Shown here piece after piece: positions 26,801 to 35,392 of a DNA stretch of 64,000 nt (positions are counted from its first letter, which is position 1; each line of letters begins with the position of its first letter). Origin of the DNA: Novosphingobium resinovorum (lineage in GTDB: Bacteria > Pseudomonadota > Alphaproteobacteria > Sphingomonadales > Sphingomonadaceae); contig NZ_CP017076.1 in the NCBI RefSeq assembly GCF_001742225.1, forward strand, positions 1,389,001-1,453,000, in the 5' to 3' direction. A program made the translations under genes and the position numbers. Below the pieces are notes generated by a model, which worked only from the letters and a program-made list of their open reading frames with translations, was not told where the DNA came from and did not search any database.

Positions 26801-29800
26801 TGCTGCCAGCAACCAGTTTCTCGTAGCCGAGGCCGCTGCCTTCGATCCGGCCGATGCGGAAGGTCTCGATGTGGATGTTGCGGAAATCGATGCCGCCGTT
26901 CTCTCCGGTGCGGCGGCGCAGCAGGATGTCGGCGGTGATGTCGCGCGCGGTGCTCAGGCCATCCGCCCAGATGTGATGGGTGCCGTTGTTGTAGTCGAGG
27001 GCCTGCAAGTCGAGCTGGCGCACCAGGAGCCCCTCGACATGCAGCCCGTCGGTAGCCACCCGCAACCCGGCGCTGACACCCGAGAGGGCGAGGGCCTGTC
27101 CCTCGCGCTCGGTGATGCCCGCGCCGTGGATGCCGCGCACCGCCACGGAACTGGCCCCGATCCGCGCGGAAAACGCCTCGCCGCCGCCTGCCGAGATGGT
27201 CGGTCCGGTCACGGTGACTTCGCGCACGCGGATGTCGAGCAGTTCGCCCAGCTGGCGCGACACTTCCAGCAGTTCGCGTTGGTCCTGCGGCGAGCGGGCC
27301 AATCCTTCCGGCACGCCGATGCCGAGCGAACGGCTCCGCAGTTCCTCGTAGCGACCGACCAGCGGGCGCAGGTGCAGCAGGTGCTCGCGCTCGGCGGGCA
27401 GAGGAGGCGGATCGGCGCGCAACTGCGCCTCGATCGCGGCGAGCGTGGGGATCGTCGCGGGCAGGGCAAGGTCGCGCAGGGTGAATTCGTCGGCGGTCAC
27501 GCTCGGCCCGCTCGCCGCTGTGCCGAGGCGTGCGGGCGAAGGGGGACCGGCGCTGACGAAGCGGCGGATCGCCTCCTCGCTGGTCATCTGGCGGAAGGCC
27601 AGCGCGGCAGTGTCGCCGCCGCCGCGTATGCCGGTCAGTTCCGCATGGCCAAGGCGGACCGGGCCGTCCACGCCGTCGACGCTGACCCGCGCAATGGCGA
27701 TGGAGAGGCCGCCGACACCGCCCACGCCCGTCTCGGCCTGCAAGGTGTCGAGCCGTGCCTGCTCGGCGGCGCTCAGGCGATGCCCTGCCTGCAGCCGCGC
27801 CATGAGCCCCAGCATTTCCGCCTCCAGCGGCTCCAGTGCGGCGAGCCGGGGCCGCAACTCCTCGCGATCGGCGACCAGCCCAGCGACTTGTTCGGGCGCG
27901 GCGGCGCGCGCCCGTTCGATCCGCGCGTCGAGGACGAAGATCTGCGCGCGCAGCGCCGCCGCGCGGTTGCCGCCTGCCGCCGCCGTGAAGCCCTCGACCG
28001 AGAGGCTGGCGACGCGCAGGTCGCCCATGTGAAGGCCCTGCGCGTCGATGCGCCCGACCGAGATGGTCGCGGTGCCCAGCGAGGTGTTCGCCGCCGCCCG
28101 CTCGGTCAGCGCGTCGCGGTTGAGCGCGAGGTCCCACACCAGGCCGAGCACATGGCCCAGGACCGGGGAATCGGGCAGCGGTGCGGTCTGGAAGCTGGCG
28201 CTGGCATCGACTCCGGCGATGCCGAGGTGGCGCAGGCCGGTCGGTTCGGCGTCCCCCGCGCGGGTGTGGACGATCTCGTCGAGCGAGACATCGTCCACAT
28301 GGAAGCGCCCGGCACGCGGCGCCCGCAAGTCCTCTGGCGCAAAGGTGAGCGCGAAATCGAGGTCGGTGAGCGAGACGGCGCCCGCGCGCAGCGTCGATCC
28401 GGTCGAGACGGAGGCGAACCGGGTGAGCGCGATCCGGCTGGCCCGCACGCGCATGAAACCGGCGGGCCCGTTGATCTCGATATCGACGACGTTGGGCTGG
28501 GCGAGCGCCGCCTCGCGGTTGTCCGAGCCGATGGAAATCCGCTCGCCCGGCGAACGCGCCAGCACCGCGCCGGTGTAGAGCGGAGCCCCGGCGTTGCCCT
28601 CCAGCTGTTCGAGGTCGACGGTCACCCTGAGCCCGGTGGTCTCGGCATACGTCGCGGATTCCCCGGTGAAGGGGTCGGTGCCGTGGACGGGGCGGGTGTA
28701 CTCCTCCAGTTCGTAGGCGCCGGTGCCGAACAGCATCGCCAGCAGGTGGCGGCTGCTCCGCGCGGCGCTGACCGTGTGCGGGCGCGGGAACGTGCGCCCC
28801 ACGCGCGGGTCGTAGAGCGCGAAACGTTCGACCAGCGGCCCAAGCGGCTCGCGGGTCCAGGCCCGTTGGCGGTGCGACTGCTCGAAGATCCAGTCGAAGT
28901 CGCCCGCCGTGATGCCCATCTGGACCAGCAGCGCCAGATCGGCCGGGTTCGTCCCGTCCCATGCCGCCGGGTCGGCCAGTTGGCGGCGCAGCGGGGTTTC
29001 CCCGCGCTCGTCAGGGCGGGTGAAGGCGAACGACAGCCCTGCCTCGTGGAGCATCGACTGCGACAGTGCCCCGGCGATCCGGGCGGCATAGGCGCCGCGA
29101 TCCTCAAGCTCGAAGGCGCGGCGCTGGTCCTCGGGCAGGGCGCGCAGGATGTGGAAGGCGAACAGCGCCTCCTCGAACGTCACCTCGTCGATGGTAATGA
29201 TCCACAGGAAGGTGCTGACGTGGAGCAGCTGCCGCAGGTCCTCGCGGTTGAACGCCGGATCGCGGGCGCCGAGGACAGTGGCGAGATCGTTCCAGTAGCG
29301 TCGGTCCTGTTTTACTCCGTCGGAGAGGGCGGAGAACAAGCGGCGCATCAGGCCCAGGACGTCAAGCCTTCGCACGACGGCCTGCAGGACGGACAAGCCG
29401 GGCGCCGGGCGCGTGGAGGCGGGCGCGGTTCCTTCCGGCGGCGCGTGGGCAGGAGCCGGCACGGCGAGCGCGGCCAGTCGCACGAACAGGCGATAGGCCG
29501 CCTCGGCGCTGTCGTCGAAGGCGCGGGCGGCGGCGATCAGTTCGGCCTGTCCTTCCAGCAGCGCGCCCGCCTCTGCGGTGAGGTCGGACAGGGAACCGTC
29601 TTCGCCGCGAACCACGATAAGCCCGGCCATGGCGGCTTCGGCGCGCAGGTCGTCCGGCAGTTCCTCGATCAGCCGCAGGTAGAGGCGGCCCTCGTCGAGC
29701 GACTGGAAGCGCGCCTGCTCGGCCGGCGGCATGGCGCGCAGCATGTCCCAGGCGAGCGAGGCCTCCCAGTCCCGCACTGCCCAGTCGAAGAAGCTGCGGC

Positions 29801-31106
29801 TCAGCAGGGTACGCATCCGGGCCATGGTCCTGTCCGGCCGCCGGGTGCGGACGAGCATCGCGAAGCCGCGCGCTTCGGGTGTCTCGCCCCGGCGGTCGAC
29901 GGGTTCGAGCGCGCCGATCCAGCGATCGACGATGCCTGCGCCGTCGAGCCGGGCGATGACGCTCTGCAGGCTGCTTTCCGGCAAGGGGGGAAGGGCGGCG
30001 TCCGGTGCAGGTGTCGGTGCGCCCGAGAAGCGCGGGTCCGGCACCGCGAGTGCGGGGTTTTCAGCCAGCAGCCGAAGCGCCTCACGGGCGTCCTCGCGGC
30101 TGGCGCCGGTGAGCATGATGGAGAGCGTGCGGCGCAAGTCCTCTTCGCGCCGGGTGAGGTCGGGCGCGGCCGCACGCCGTCCCGCTTCGGTGCGCGCGGC
30201 CCGGCGGCCGGCCTCCTCGCGGTCGTATTCGGGCAGGGCGGTTGTGCGCAAGGCGCGCAGGTCCGCGCCGTTATCGCCGCCTTCGAGGCGCGTGAGCTGG
30301 CCTATCGGCACGCGGCGCAGCGTGGTGACGGCGGCGTGATGTTCGGCCGGACTGAGCGAGCCGGGGTCGAGCCGCATCGCCCGGAAGATGCGATGGCCGT
30401 TGTCGGCGCGGTCCAGCATGTCCGTGGTGAACGATTCCGCTGCGGCCAGAACCTCGCGCCGATGGCTGCGTGCATGATCATCGCCAAGGCCGTTCGCGAG
30501 CGCGGCGAGCGGCCCGGTGCCCAGCTGCGCCGCCAGCACCCGCGCCGTCTCGAAAGGCAGCGGCGCGAGCAGGTCCAGCACGCGGGTCACGGCATCGGCG
30601 GACGGGGTTTCCTGCGCGAGCAGGCGAACCATGTCCTCGCGCTCGTCCCGGTAATTGGCCTCGACAACGTCTTCCAGACTGCGTGCGGGTGACGGCTCGG
30701 CCCCGTCGAAGTGCAGCGCGCCGCCGGTCGCCGCACGCGGGCGCGGCGCCATGCCTCCGCCGAGCAGGGTTGCGGCCAAGCGCTCGGCCTCGCGCTCGGC
30801 GGCAAGCGGCGAGGGCGGTGTCGCGGAATGCAGGCGGCCTTGCGCGACATGGACGAGTTCGTGCGCCAGCGTCAGGCGGCTCGCCTCGGATGCCGGATCG
30901 TAGCCGCGCAGCCACACCACGTTGCCCCGCGCCGCGCCCCGCGCCCCGGCATCGGCCAGCAGGCGGTCGCCCTCGCGATCGAGCCGGAGATCAACCTCGC
31001 TCGCCGCAAGGCCGAGAGCCGGGGCGAGGCAGGCGAGCGCGTCTTGCGCGGCCTCGCGCGGGGCGCTCACGCTCTCGGTCGGGGAAGGGGCGGCGCGTTC
31101 GCTCAT
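23853..31106 (-). CDS. giant 2,417-residue eCIS-core (DUF4157) protein with repeats and long beta-rich region
   Basis: The largest gene in the window. DUF4157-like region at residues 30-120 with HELVH at 82-86. A mostly helical part follows to about 820, holding two copies of a ~105-residue module (380-485 and 573-678; compare LRAMPPAEQARFQSLDEG with LRALPEDQRRAFELEDRG). Residues ~825-2417 are dominated by alternating hydrophobic/polar strands and glycine turns, interrupted by two coiled-coil-like helices near 1090-1180 and 1290-1360. No signal peptide, no membrane helix. It is joined by four-base overlaps to genes on both sides, so it is made with the particle. Possible roles are tape measure, cargo/toxin or surface structure; none can be chosen from sequence alone. 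Confidence 0.75.
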   Translation of the reverse strand: MSERAAPSPTESVSAPREAAQDALACLAPALGLAASEVDLRLDREGDRLLADAGARGAARGNVVWLRGYDPASEASRLTLAHELVHVAQGRLHSATPPSPLAAEREAERLAATLLGGGMAPRPRAATGGALHFDGAEPSPARSLEDVVEANYRDEREDMVRLLAQETPSADAVTRVLDLLAPLPFETARVLAAQLGTGPLAALANGLGDDHARSHRREVLAAAESFTTDMLDRADNGHRIFRAMRLDPGSLSPAEHHAAVTTLRRVPIGQLTRLEGGDNGADLRALRTTALPEYDREEAGRRAARTEAGRRAAAPDLTRREEDLRRTLSIMLTGASREDAREALRLLAENPALAVPDPRFSGAPTPAPDAALPPLPESSLQSVIARLDGAGIVDRWIGALEPVDRRGETPEARGFAMLVRTRRPDRTMARMRTLLSRSFFDWAVRDWEASLAWDMLRAMPPAEQARFQSLDEGRLYLRLIEELPDDLRAEAAMAGLIVVRGEDGSLSDLTAEAGALLEGQAELIAAARAFDDSAEAAYRLFVRLAALAVPAPAHAPPEGTAPASTRPAPGLSVLQAVVRRLDVLGLMRRLFSALSDGVKQDRRYWNDLATVLGARDPAFNREDLRQLLHVSTFLWIITIDEVTFEEALFAFHILRALPEDQRRAFELEDRGAYAARIAGALSQSMLHEAGLSFAFTRPDERGETPLRRQLADPAAWDGTNPADLALLVQMGITAGDFDWIFEQSHRQRAWTREPLGPLVERFALYDPRVGRTFPRPHTVSAARSSRHLLAMLFGTGAYELEEYTRPVHGTDPFTGESATYAETTGLRVTVDLEQLEGNAGAPLYTGAVLARSPGERISIGSDNREAALAQPNVVDIEINGPAGFMRVRASRIALTRFASVSTGSTLRAGAVSLTDLDFALTFAPEDLRAPRAGRFHVDDVSLDEIVHTRAGDAEPTGLRHLGIAGVDASASFQTAPLPDSPVLGHVLGLVWDLALNRDALTERAAANTSLGTATISVGRIDAQGLHMGDLRVASLSVEGFTAAAGGNRAAALRAQIFVLDARIERARAAAPEQVAGLVADREELRPRLAALEPLEAEMLGLMARLQAGHRLSAAEQARLDTLQAETGVGGVGGLSIAIARVSVDGVDGPVRLGHAELTGIRGGGDTAALAFRQMTSEEAIRRFVSAGPPSPARLGTAASGPSVTADEFTLRDLALPATIPTLAAIEAQLRADPPPLPAEREHLLHLRPLVGRYEELRSRSLGIGVPEGLARSPQDQRELLEVSRQLGELLDIRVREVTVTGPTISAGGGEAFSARIGASSVAVRGIHGAGITEREGQALALSGVSAGLRVATDGLHVEGLLVRQLDLQALDYNNGTHHIWADGLSTARDITADILLRRRTGENGGIDFRNIHIETFRIGRIEGSGLGYEKLVAGSSSYRIEITSGALLGLALRGFDIDLGGEETRMSGAIEVAGFDQMRFRFAMGRMLEAGGQLDRPEGAERAPRAVSVDMASDGTMTVALDALVASDTDVTYRGADGRSGGGMHITRGDVSGQVVLAGGDTRINALRLDSLTFSRIRWHTADGTTIRADGPTVATGVRFSGRYSSLADERSEFAIDSLHVDRISAARIVVDAGSLHLELPEAAPGGRFVPGEAATLSDINVHNLLIGLGGAATTIGPTAGAARARGSIGSVETDFLVRYGEQLRVSGMLNAGRIDFAFDPGGAIEGRATGISGAGTVHYGDGTGPGVDLGYGFRNFDTGLIRYSGNVVSIGANGSAPLHLDSLNLSQLELSGPSMQILAPDTSEITVSDITARLSVHLHPTPAAAAAAGTPYERIVIDELRLGRVAASGMRIHLASLDLWLDLPESEPFTVGPVLVGRPADPATNEPLEIVPSAGGTAITGIVRAEALHTERLQAQLVGSLNARMAFDADVLQANLAGDGPMSIDLLNWSATQIVGYVMGDPDQRIRVRRGAGGTRHDMFGEGTGIGGDRLSYNAAEGGHVTLAGLNARGLRYDDEGAGIHLDIRRIESPQVAVDLGGNNQGRRVIEIPSATITDAWFRIDPIPSGGGSGSGATASRYLAGDAGAAWLAANHELFSHVNGSFTLAGAYGIDGALGIPSLDYTFGVNVPITNGSINYADLEGQIPNLADALVDFHLEGSTLFIGAGFHFYPPGDPEGMGPTPEPIPIYHDFFEWNLEGNHLREAEAGRIDLETLLRARSPRAPSASSDSGGTDYAAPLRIDRLALALGLDNGSDLTVSLGSIGTATLAPHALGGLTVTGALQPLDPIFNAYPSLRRQGITNPERLGALAVRLDHFDLSALDLRFPTRGRGSRDVRTGAVHIGRIADAEIGFAGLTPRTAEGTLSEASVTNLIVTLNPDQVCPVPETPAPRRAGAPALDTAGEFRSLDANGRPREDRP

Positions 31107-31339
31107 GGCGCGCGGCCTTGGCCCGCGATCCCCGCATGGACGCGGGCGGCGGCGGCGCGGCCGATGTCCTCGGGGCGGGGCCGGGCGGGAAGACGCGGCG
31201 GCGCTGCGGCGCGCGACAGGCCGCGCTGGCCGACGAGACGCTCCAGCTCGGAGGAAAAGGCCGCCCCGGCGCGCCCTGCCTCATCGGCGTCGAGACCGTG
31301 GAAGACCAACTGGCCGACCTCGATCGCCACGCGGCTCAC
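31103..31339 (-). CDS. small conserved-position eCIS protein, 78 residues
   Basis: A 78-residue protein starting with GTG that overlaps the ATPase stop (GTGA) and ending in an ATGA overlap with the giant gene. The first 40 residues (IEVGQLVFHGLDADEAGRAG, then FSSELERLVGQ) look amphipathic-helical; the rest is Pro/Arg/Ala-rich. Function unknown. Its exact fit between two coupled genes argues that it is real. It could be a chaperone or adaptor for the adjacent giant protein (inference). Confidence 0.65.
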   Translation of the reverse strand: MSRVAIEVGQLVFHGLDADEAGRAGAAFSSELERLVGQRGLSRAAAPPRLPARPRPEDIGRAAAARVHAGIAGQGRAP

Positions 31340-33258
31340 AGCCAGCCTCCCAGTTCGGCCGAAGTGACCGGGCGCTCCAGCTTGCGGCATTCGAGCACGG
31401 CGGCTTCGTGCAGGTGGCGCATCTCCACGGCACCCCCTTGCGCAGCGGCGAGGAACGCGGCGTTGACGGCGATGCTGCGGATGTTGCCGGGCGCGACGTT
31501 GAGGCGCGCGAGGCGCTCGAAGTCCAGCCCCTCGGTCGGCGTGGCTTGCGGGAAGGCGCGTTCCCAGACGGTCCGGCGCAGCGCTTCGTCCGGGAAGGGG
31601 AACGCCACCACGAAGCGCAGGCGGCGGAAGAACGCGGCATCCAGCGATTCGCGCTGGTTGGTGGTGAGGATGGCGAGGCCGGTGTAGCTCTCCATGCGCT
31701 GCAGGAGGTAGCTGACTTCGATGTTGGCGTAGCGGTCGTGCGCGTTGCCGACTTCGCTGCGTTTGCCGAACAGCGCGTCGGCCTCGTCGAACAGCAGCAC
31801 CGCGCCGCTGCCCTCGGCGGCGGCGAAGACGCGGGAGAGGTTCTTCTCGGTCTCGCCGATGTACTTGCTGACGACTCCCGCCAGATCGACGCGAACCACG
31901 TCGGTGCCGAGGTCGGCGGCGATGACTTCGGCGGCCATCGTCTTGCCGGTGCCGCTGGAGCCCGCGAACAGCGCCGCGATGCCAAGGCCGCGCCCGCCGC
32001 GCGCTCCGAAGCCCCAGTCCTCGTGGACGTGGCGGCGGTGGCGCACTTGCGCGGCGATGGCGTGCAGCGCGGTCTTGAGTTCCGCGGGAACGATGAGGTC
32101 GTCCCACGTGGCGACGGGGTGGATGACTTCGGCGATGGCGGCGATACGCGCCTGCGCATGGGCGCGGGCCTCGCGGTGGAGCAGGTCGCGCGCGGCTTCG
32201 CGGTCCAGTCCTTCGGCCAACGGGCCGAGGCGCGCGATGGCGGTCGGGCCGATGGCGAACTGGCTGGCCAGGGCTTCGCTCGCGCCGTTGAGCCTGGCGG
32301 TCTGAGCCTGCCCCAGCGCCCGGGTCCAGAGGGCATGGCGCTCGGGCGCTTCGGGCACTTGCAGTGTCGCGGAGACAAAGGGGCGGCGGCATGGCAGCGC
32401 CCCCGCGCCGCCGCTGACGATGATGCAATCGTCCAGTCGATCAACGAGATCGGCGGCGAGCGCCGCCTGTTCGGGGGCGATGTCTTCGGGCAGCTCGATC
32501 AGCAGCGCGAGGCCGCCCAGCAGCGCCTCTCGCCGCCACAGGGCTGCGAAACCGTGGCGCTCGGCGGGAGTGGGCGGTAGGTTCGCCGCGCCAAGAACAT
32601 GGAGGCGGCGCCCCAGCCGGGTCGCCGCAGTCTGGGCGATGAGCCGGGCGTCGGCGGGCTCGCCGTGATGCAGGTGGATCGCGGGTACCTCTCCGTCCGC
32701 GCGCATCGACCACCAGCGCTCGACCAGCCGCTCCGCCTGGGCGCGGCCGGAGGGGCCGATTTCCGCGCCCGCCGCCACCGGGCGGACGAGCGGGGCGAGG
32801 CGTTCGTCAAGCGCGTCCTCTCCCAGCAGCGCGAGGAGGATGCGTTCGTCGATCAGGAGTTCGGAAAGGGTCGGTCGGTCGGGATCGGCGAGGCGCAGGC
32901 ACCGCAACGCGCGCAGCGGGGCGTCGGGACGCAGCGCCGACCATGCCGCCTCCGGCAGTACCGCCATGGCGAGGGCGGCGGTGATGCGGCCTTGCGGGTC
33001 GCCGGTCACGGCGGCACAGAGCGCTACGGAGCGTGCACTCAAGTGCGGCAGAGCTGCCAGCAGCAGGCAATCACGGGCGAATGCGATGAGGCCAAGGCGC
33101 TCGGCGAGACGCCTTGCCGGCCCACCGGATTGGGCGGCCTCCTGCGCTGCGTGCAATGTCGCTTCGGCGGCCGCGATTTGCTCGCCTGTTCGCGCGGCGG
33201 CAAGCGCGAGGTGCGCTTCGATCACGGCGATCTCGCCGGCGAGAGACGGCGCGCTCAT
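31336..33258 (-). CDS. AAA+ ATPase of eCIS (Afp15/Pvc15-like)
   Basis: A 640-residue protein. A poorly conserved helical N-terminal half is followed by a single AAA+ module: Walker A GSSGTGKT at 433-440, Walker B VLLFDEAD at about 487-494, sensor-1 LTTNQRE and an arginine finger region FFRRLRF. This arrangement and length are typical of the ATPase carried by nearly all eCIS loci, thought to help assembly or cargo loading. It overlaps both neighbours by four bases. Confidence 0.9.
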   Translation of the reverse strand: MSAPSLAGEIAVIEAHLALAAARTGEQIAAAEATLHAAQEAAQSGGPARRLAERLGLIAFARDCLLLAALPHLSARSVALCAAVTGDPQGRITAALAMAVLPEAAWSALRPDAPLRALRCLRLADPDRPTLSELLIDERILLALLGEDALDERLAPLVRPVAAGAEIGPSGRAQAERLVERWWSMRADGEVPAIHLHHGEPADARLIAQTAATRLGRRLHVLGAANLPPTPAERHGFAALWRREALLGGLALLIELPEDIAPEQAALAADLVDRLDDCIIVSGGAGALPCRRPFVSATLQVPEAPERHALWTRALGQAQTARLNGASEALASQFAIGPTAIARLGPLAEGLDREAARDLLHREARAHAQARIAAIAEVIHPVATWDDLIVPAELKTALHAIAAQVRHRRHVHEDWGFGARGGRGLGIAALFAGSSGTGKTMAAEVIAADLGTDVVRVDLAGVVSKYIGETEKNLSRVFAAAEGSGAVLLFDEADALFGKRSEVGNAHDRYANIEVSYLLQRMESYTGLAILTTNQRESLDAAFFRRLRFVVAFPFPDEALRRTVWERAFPQATPTEGLDFERLARLNVAPGNIRSIAVNAAFLAAAQGGAVEMRHLHEAAVLECRKLERPVTSAELGGWL

Positions 33259-34559
33259 ATCGTCACCAGCGGGGTGGCGAAGCGGCCGTCGCCGCCGGGG
33301 GTGAGCAGGCTTTCGGCGCCGTCGATGCGCAGGCGCACGAGGTAGTCGCCGCGCGCGATGGCGCGATAGGGGATTGCGATCTGCGCAGCCTCGTCCACGC
33401 TTTCGGCTAGGCCATTGGCGGCGGGAGCGGCGATGGCATAGCCGCGTGGAGGCCGCGAGGCGGGCGCGCCGCGTTCGTTGAGCAGCACTTCGACCCGCTG
33501 GTCACGGCCGATGGCGCGGGCGGCGGTGACCGTCAGGGTGCCGTCGGCGTAAACGATGCCGTCGATGGTCCGCGTCGCGGAATTGGCGGCGGAGACGGTG
33601 TTCACCACCGGGCGCAGGATCAGCGCGGCAGCGTTGGAGAACACACCCTCGTGCGCGGTGGCCGGATCGCCCATCTGGCGCGGGTGGATGACGGTGACGC
33701 TCTGCACTCCGGCGCGCGGGCGAGGGGCGGCGGCAAGGTCCACATTCAGGATGTGGGCGCGGGAATCGGAGGCGGGCGCGTGGTCGGTGGCGCCGATGCG
33801 GACCACGGTGCCGCTGGCGGCGAGCAGGCGCAGGCCGGCGATCGCCAGCGTGTCCTCGGTGGTCACCGCCGCGCTCGGATCATCGGCGAGGCCGACCCGC
33901 GCGATCTCGGGCAGCGCCAGCGTCTCGCCGAAGACGGCGCGGGCAGTGGCGGGCAGGGCGGTGCGGCCCTTCGCGCGCGGATCGATGAGCACGACGCTCG
34001 CTTCGTAGGCGACGGTGGTGCGGTAATGCGCTTGGAATGCCGACCAGATCCGCGACATGTCCTCCAGCGCGACGGCGGTGGGGGTCAGCTTGACCAGTTC
34101 GATCTGGTCGGCGAGGCCGCAGTTCTCCAGCGCCGTGGCGAGCGGGCTCGCGGCCGTGGGCACCAGTGCGCGGCGTACCGCCTCGCGCGTCAGGACCGCG
34201 TTCTCGCCGAGGATGCGCAAGGTGTGGCCGAGCAGGACTTCGGCGACGAACATCTCCGCCGCGAAGGTCGTGACGAGGTAGTGCAGCGTGAACGCCAGCG
34301 GCGGTGCGGAGACGAGGTCGCCGCCGCTGTCGCGCCCAGGCAGCCCGAGATTGCGCCAGGCCGCGTTGGGCGTGACCTGATGGAGATAGAGGTTCACCCG
34401 CGTCGGCTCGGGCTGGCCGGGCTTGGCGACGAGGTCGGGCGGCCCGGCACTGACGCCGATGGTGCCGACCGCGTCGCCTGCCTTGTCGAGCGCAAGGCCC
34501 TCCACCACGAGCTGGCGCAGCACGGCGGTGACTCCGGCGATGGCGAAAGGCGTGCTCAT
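33255..34559 (-). CDS. DUF4255/Pvc16-N family tail terminator protein
   Basis: A 434-residue protein. The N-terminal ~190 residues match the DUF4255 (Pvc16 N-terminal) family: PFAIAGVTAVLRQLVVEGL and TRVNLYLHQVTPNAAWRNLG, LHYLVTTFAAEMFVAEVLLG. Family members cap the distal end of the sheath/tube. The C-terminal half contains two immunoglobulin-like stretches (about 240-340 and 345-430) that could decorate the cap. It overlaps both neighbours by four bases. Confidence 0.85.
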   Translation of the reverse strand: MSTPFAIAGVTAVLRQLVVEGLALDKAGDAVGTIGVSAGPPDLVAKPGQPEPTRVNLYLHQVTPNAAWRNLGLPGRDSGGDLVSAPPLAFTLHYLVTTFAAEMFVAEVLLGHTLRILGENAVLTREAVRRALVPTAASPLATALENCGLADQIELVKLTPTAVALEDMSRIWSAFQAHYRTTVAYEASVVLIDPRAKGRTALPATARAVFGETLALPEIARVGLADDPSAAVTTEDTLAIAGLRLLAASGTVVRIGATDHAPASDSRAHILNVDLAAAPRPRAGVQSVTVIHPRQMGDPATAHEGVFSNAAALILRPVVNTVSAANSATRTIDGIVYADGTLTVTAARAIGRDQRVEVLLNERGAPASRPPRGYAIAAPAANGLAESVDEAAQIAIPYRAIARGDYLVRLRIDGAESLLTPGGDGRFATPLVTI

Positions 34560-35392
34560 CGTGCGCGCTCCCCGCCCGAAAGGAACTCTGCGAGCGAGGG
34601 GCCGGGCGACGGCGCAGGCGAGGCGGGCTGGCGCCGTGCGGGCGGCGGAACGGGGGGCGGGGGCACCGCATGGACGTCTATGCGCTCGATCCGGATGACG
34701 ACCGGCGGCTCGCCTCGGGGCGCCGAAACGGAGCGTTGGCGAGGTTGCGGAGCGGCGGGCGTGGGCCGGGGTATCGCATGCGCGACCGGCCGAGGAGCGG
34801 GTTCAGCGCGGCGCGGCGGGGGTGCCTGAACGTCCGGGCCGGGCGTTGTGCCGGCGCGTGCGTGGACTTCGACGTGGCGCATGATCTCCTGCAGCACCGT
34901 GCGTTCGGAGATCTGGAGGTTCGGGGAGGGCGAGTTGGCCATGCGGCGGGGAGCCGGGCGGTCAGGCGCTTGGGCCGGGGGGGGCGTGAGCGCAGGCGTA
35001 TGGCCGGGATCGGCAGGGGGCTGCGGTATCGCAGGACGTTCGCCACTCGGTATCGCCGTCTGGATTGGCGGCACGGCCTGAGAACGGAAGCGCGGTTCCG
35101 GATTCTCAGCGGACGTAAGCACTTGCGTAACCTGCACCACCGAACCCTGCCGGATTGTCGGCGCGGCGGCGGGGGCCGTGGTGCCCGGGCGCGGCGCCGT
35201 GCTTTCCCTTGGGGCGGAGGGCGCGTCCATGACCGTGCGCGGTATAGGCTGCACGCTCCCGGCGATCGGCTGCGCCGGTTCCTCGAAGGCCATATCTTCC
35301 CCGCCGCCCTCGTAAAGCGTGCGCGGGCGCGGGGAGAGCAGCGCCACGCGGCCTGAGGCGCGGGCGGCGAGGGTGGCGAGATAGCGGCTCAC
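34556..35392 (-). CDS. proline-rich linker protein of the eCIS operon
   Basis: A 278-residue protein. A short N-terminal part (SRYLATLAARASGRVALLSP) is followed by about 220 residues rich in Pro, Ala, Arg and Gln, including PPPPVPPPARR, and one predicted helix near 145-165 (SERTVLQEIMRHVEVHARAG). It has GTG start overlapping the previous stop and an ATGA overlap downstream. Low-complexity sequence suggests a flexible connector or assembly scaffold. No family is recognised with confidence. Confidence 0.65.
   Translation of the reverse strand: MSRYLATLAARASGRVALLSPRPRTLYEGGGEDMAFEEPAQPIAGSVQPIPRTVMDAPSAPRESTAPRPGTTAPAAAPTIRQGSVVQVTQVLTSAENPEPRFRSQAVPPIQTAIPSGERPAIPQPPADPGHTPALTPPPAQAPDRPAPRRMANSPSPNLQISERTVLQEIMRHVEVHARAGTTPGPDVQAPPPRRAEPAPRPVAHAIPRPTPAAPQPRQRSVSAPRGEPPVVIRIERIDVHAVPPPPVPPPARRQPASPAPSPGPSLAEFLSGGERAR

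Noticed and set aside
24109-28962. 1,617-codon open frame on the - strand overlapping the giant gene in another frame
   Set aside because: The translation is Arg/Pro/Ala-rich without folds or ribosome site, and it lies wholly within the better-supported reading frame.
25011-30692. 1,893-codon open frame on the + strand, antisense to the giant eCIS gene
   Set aside because: Its product is Arg/Gly/Gln-rich with no domain features, typical of a shadow frame in GC-rich DNA. The opposite-strand gene has the eCIS-core motif, internal repeats and exact overlaps with its neighbours.
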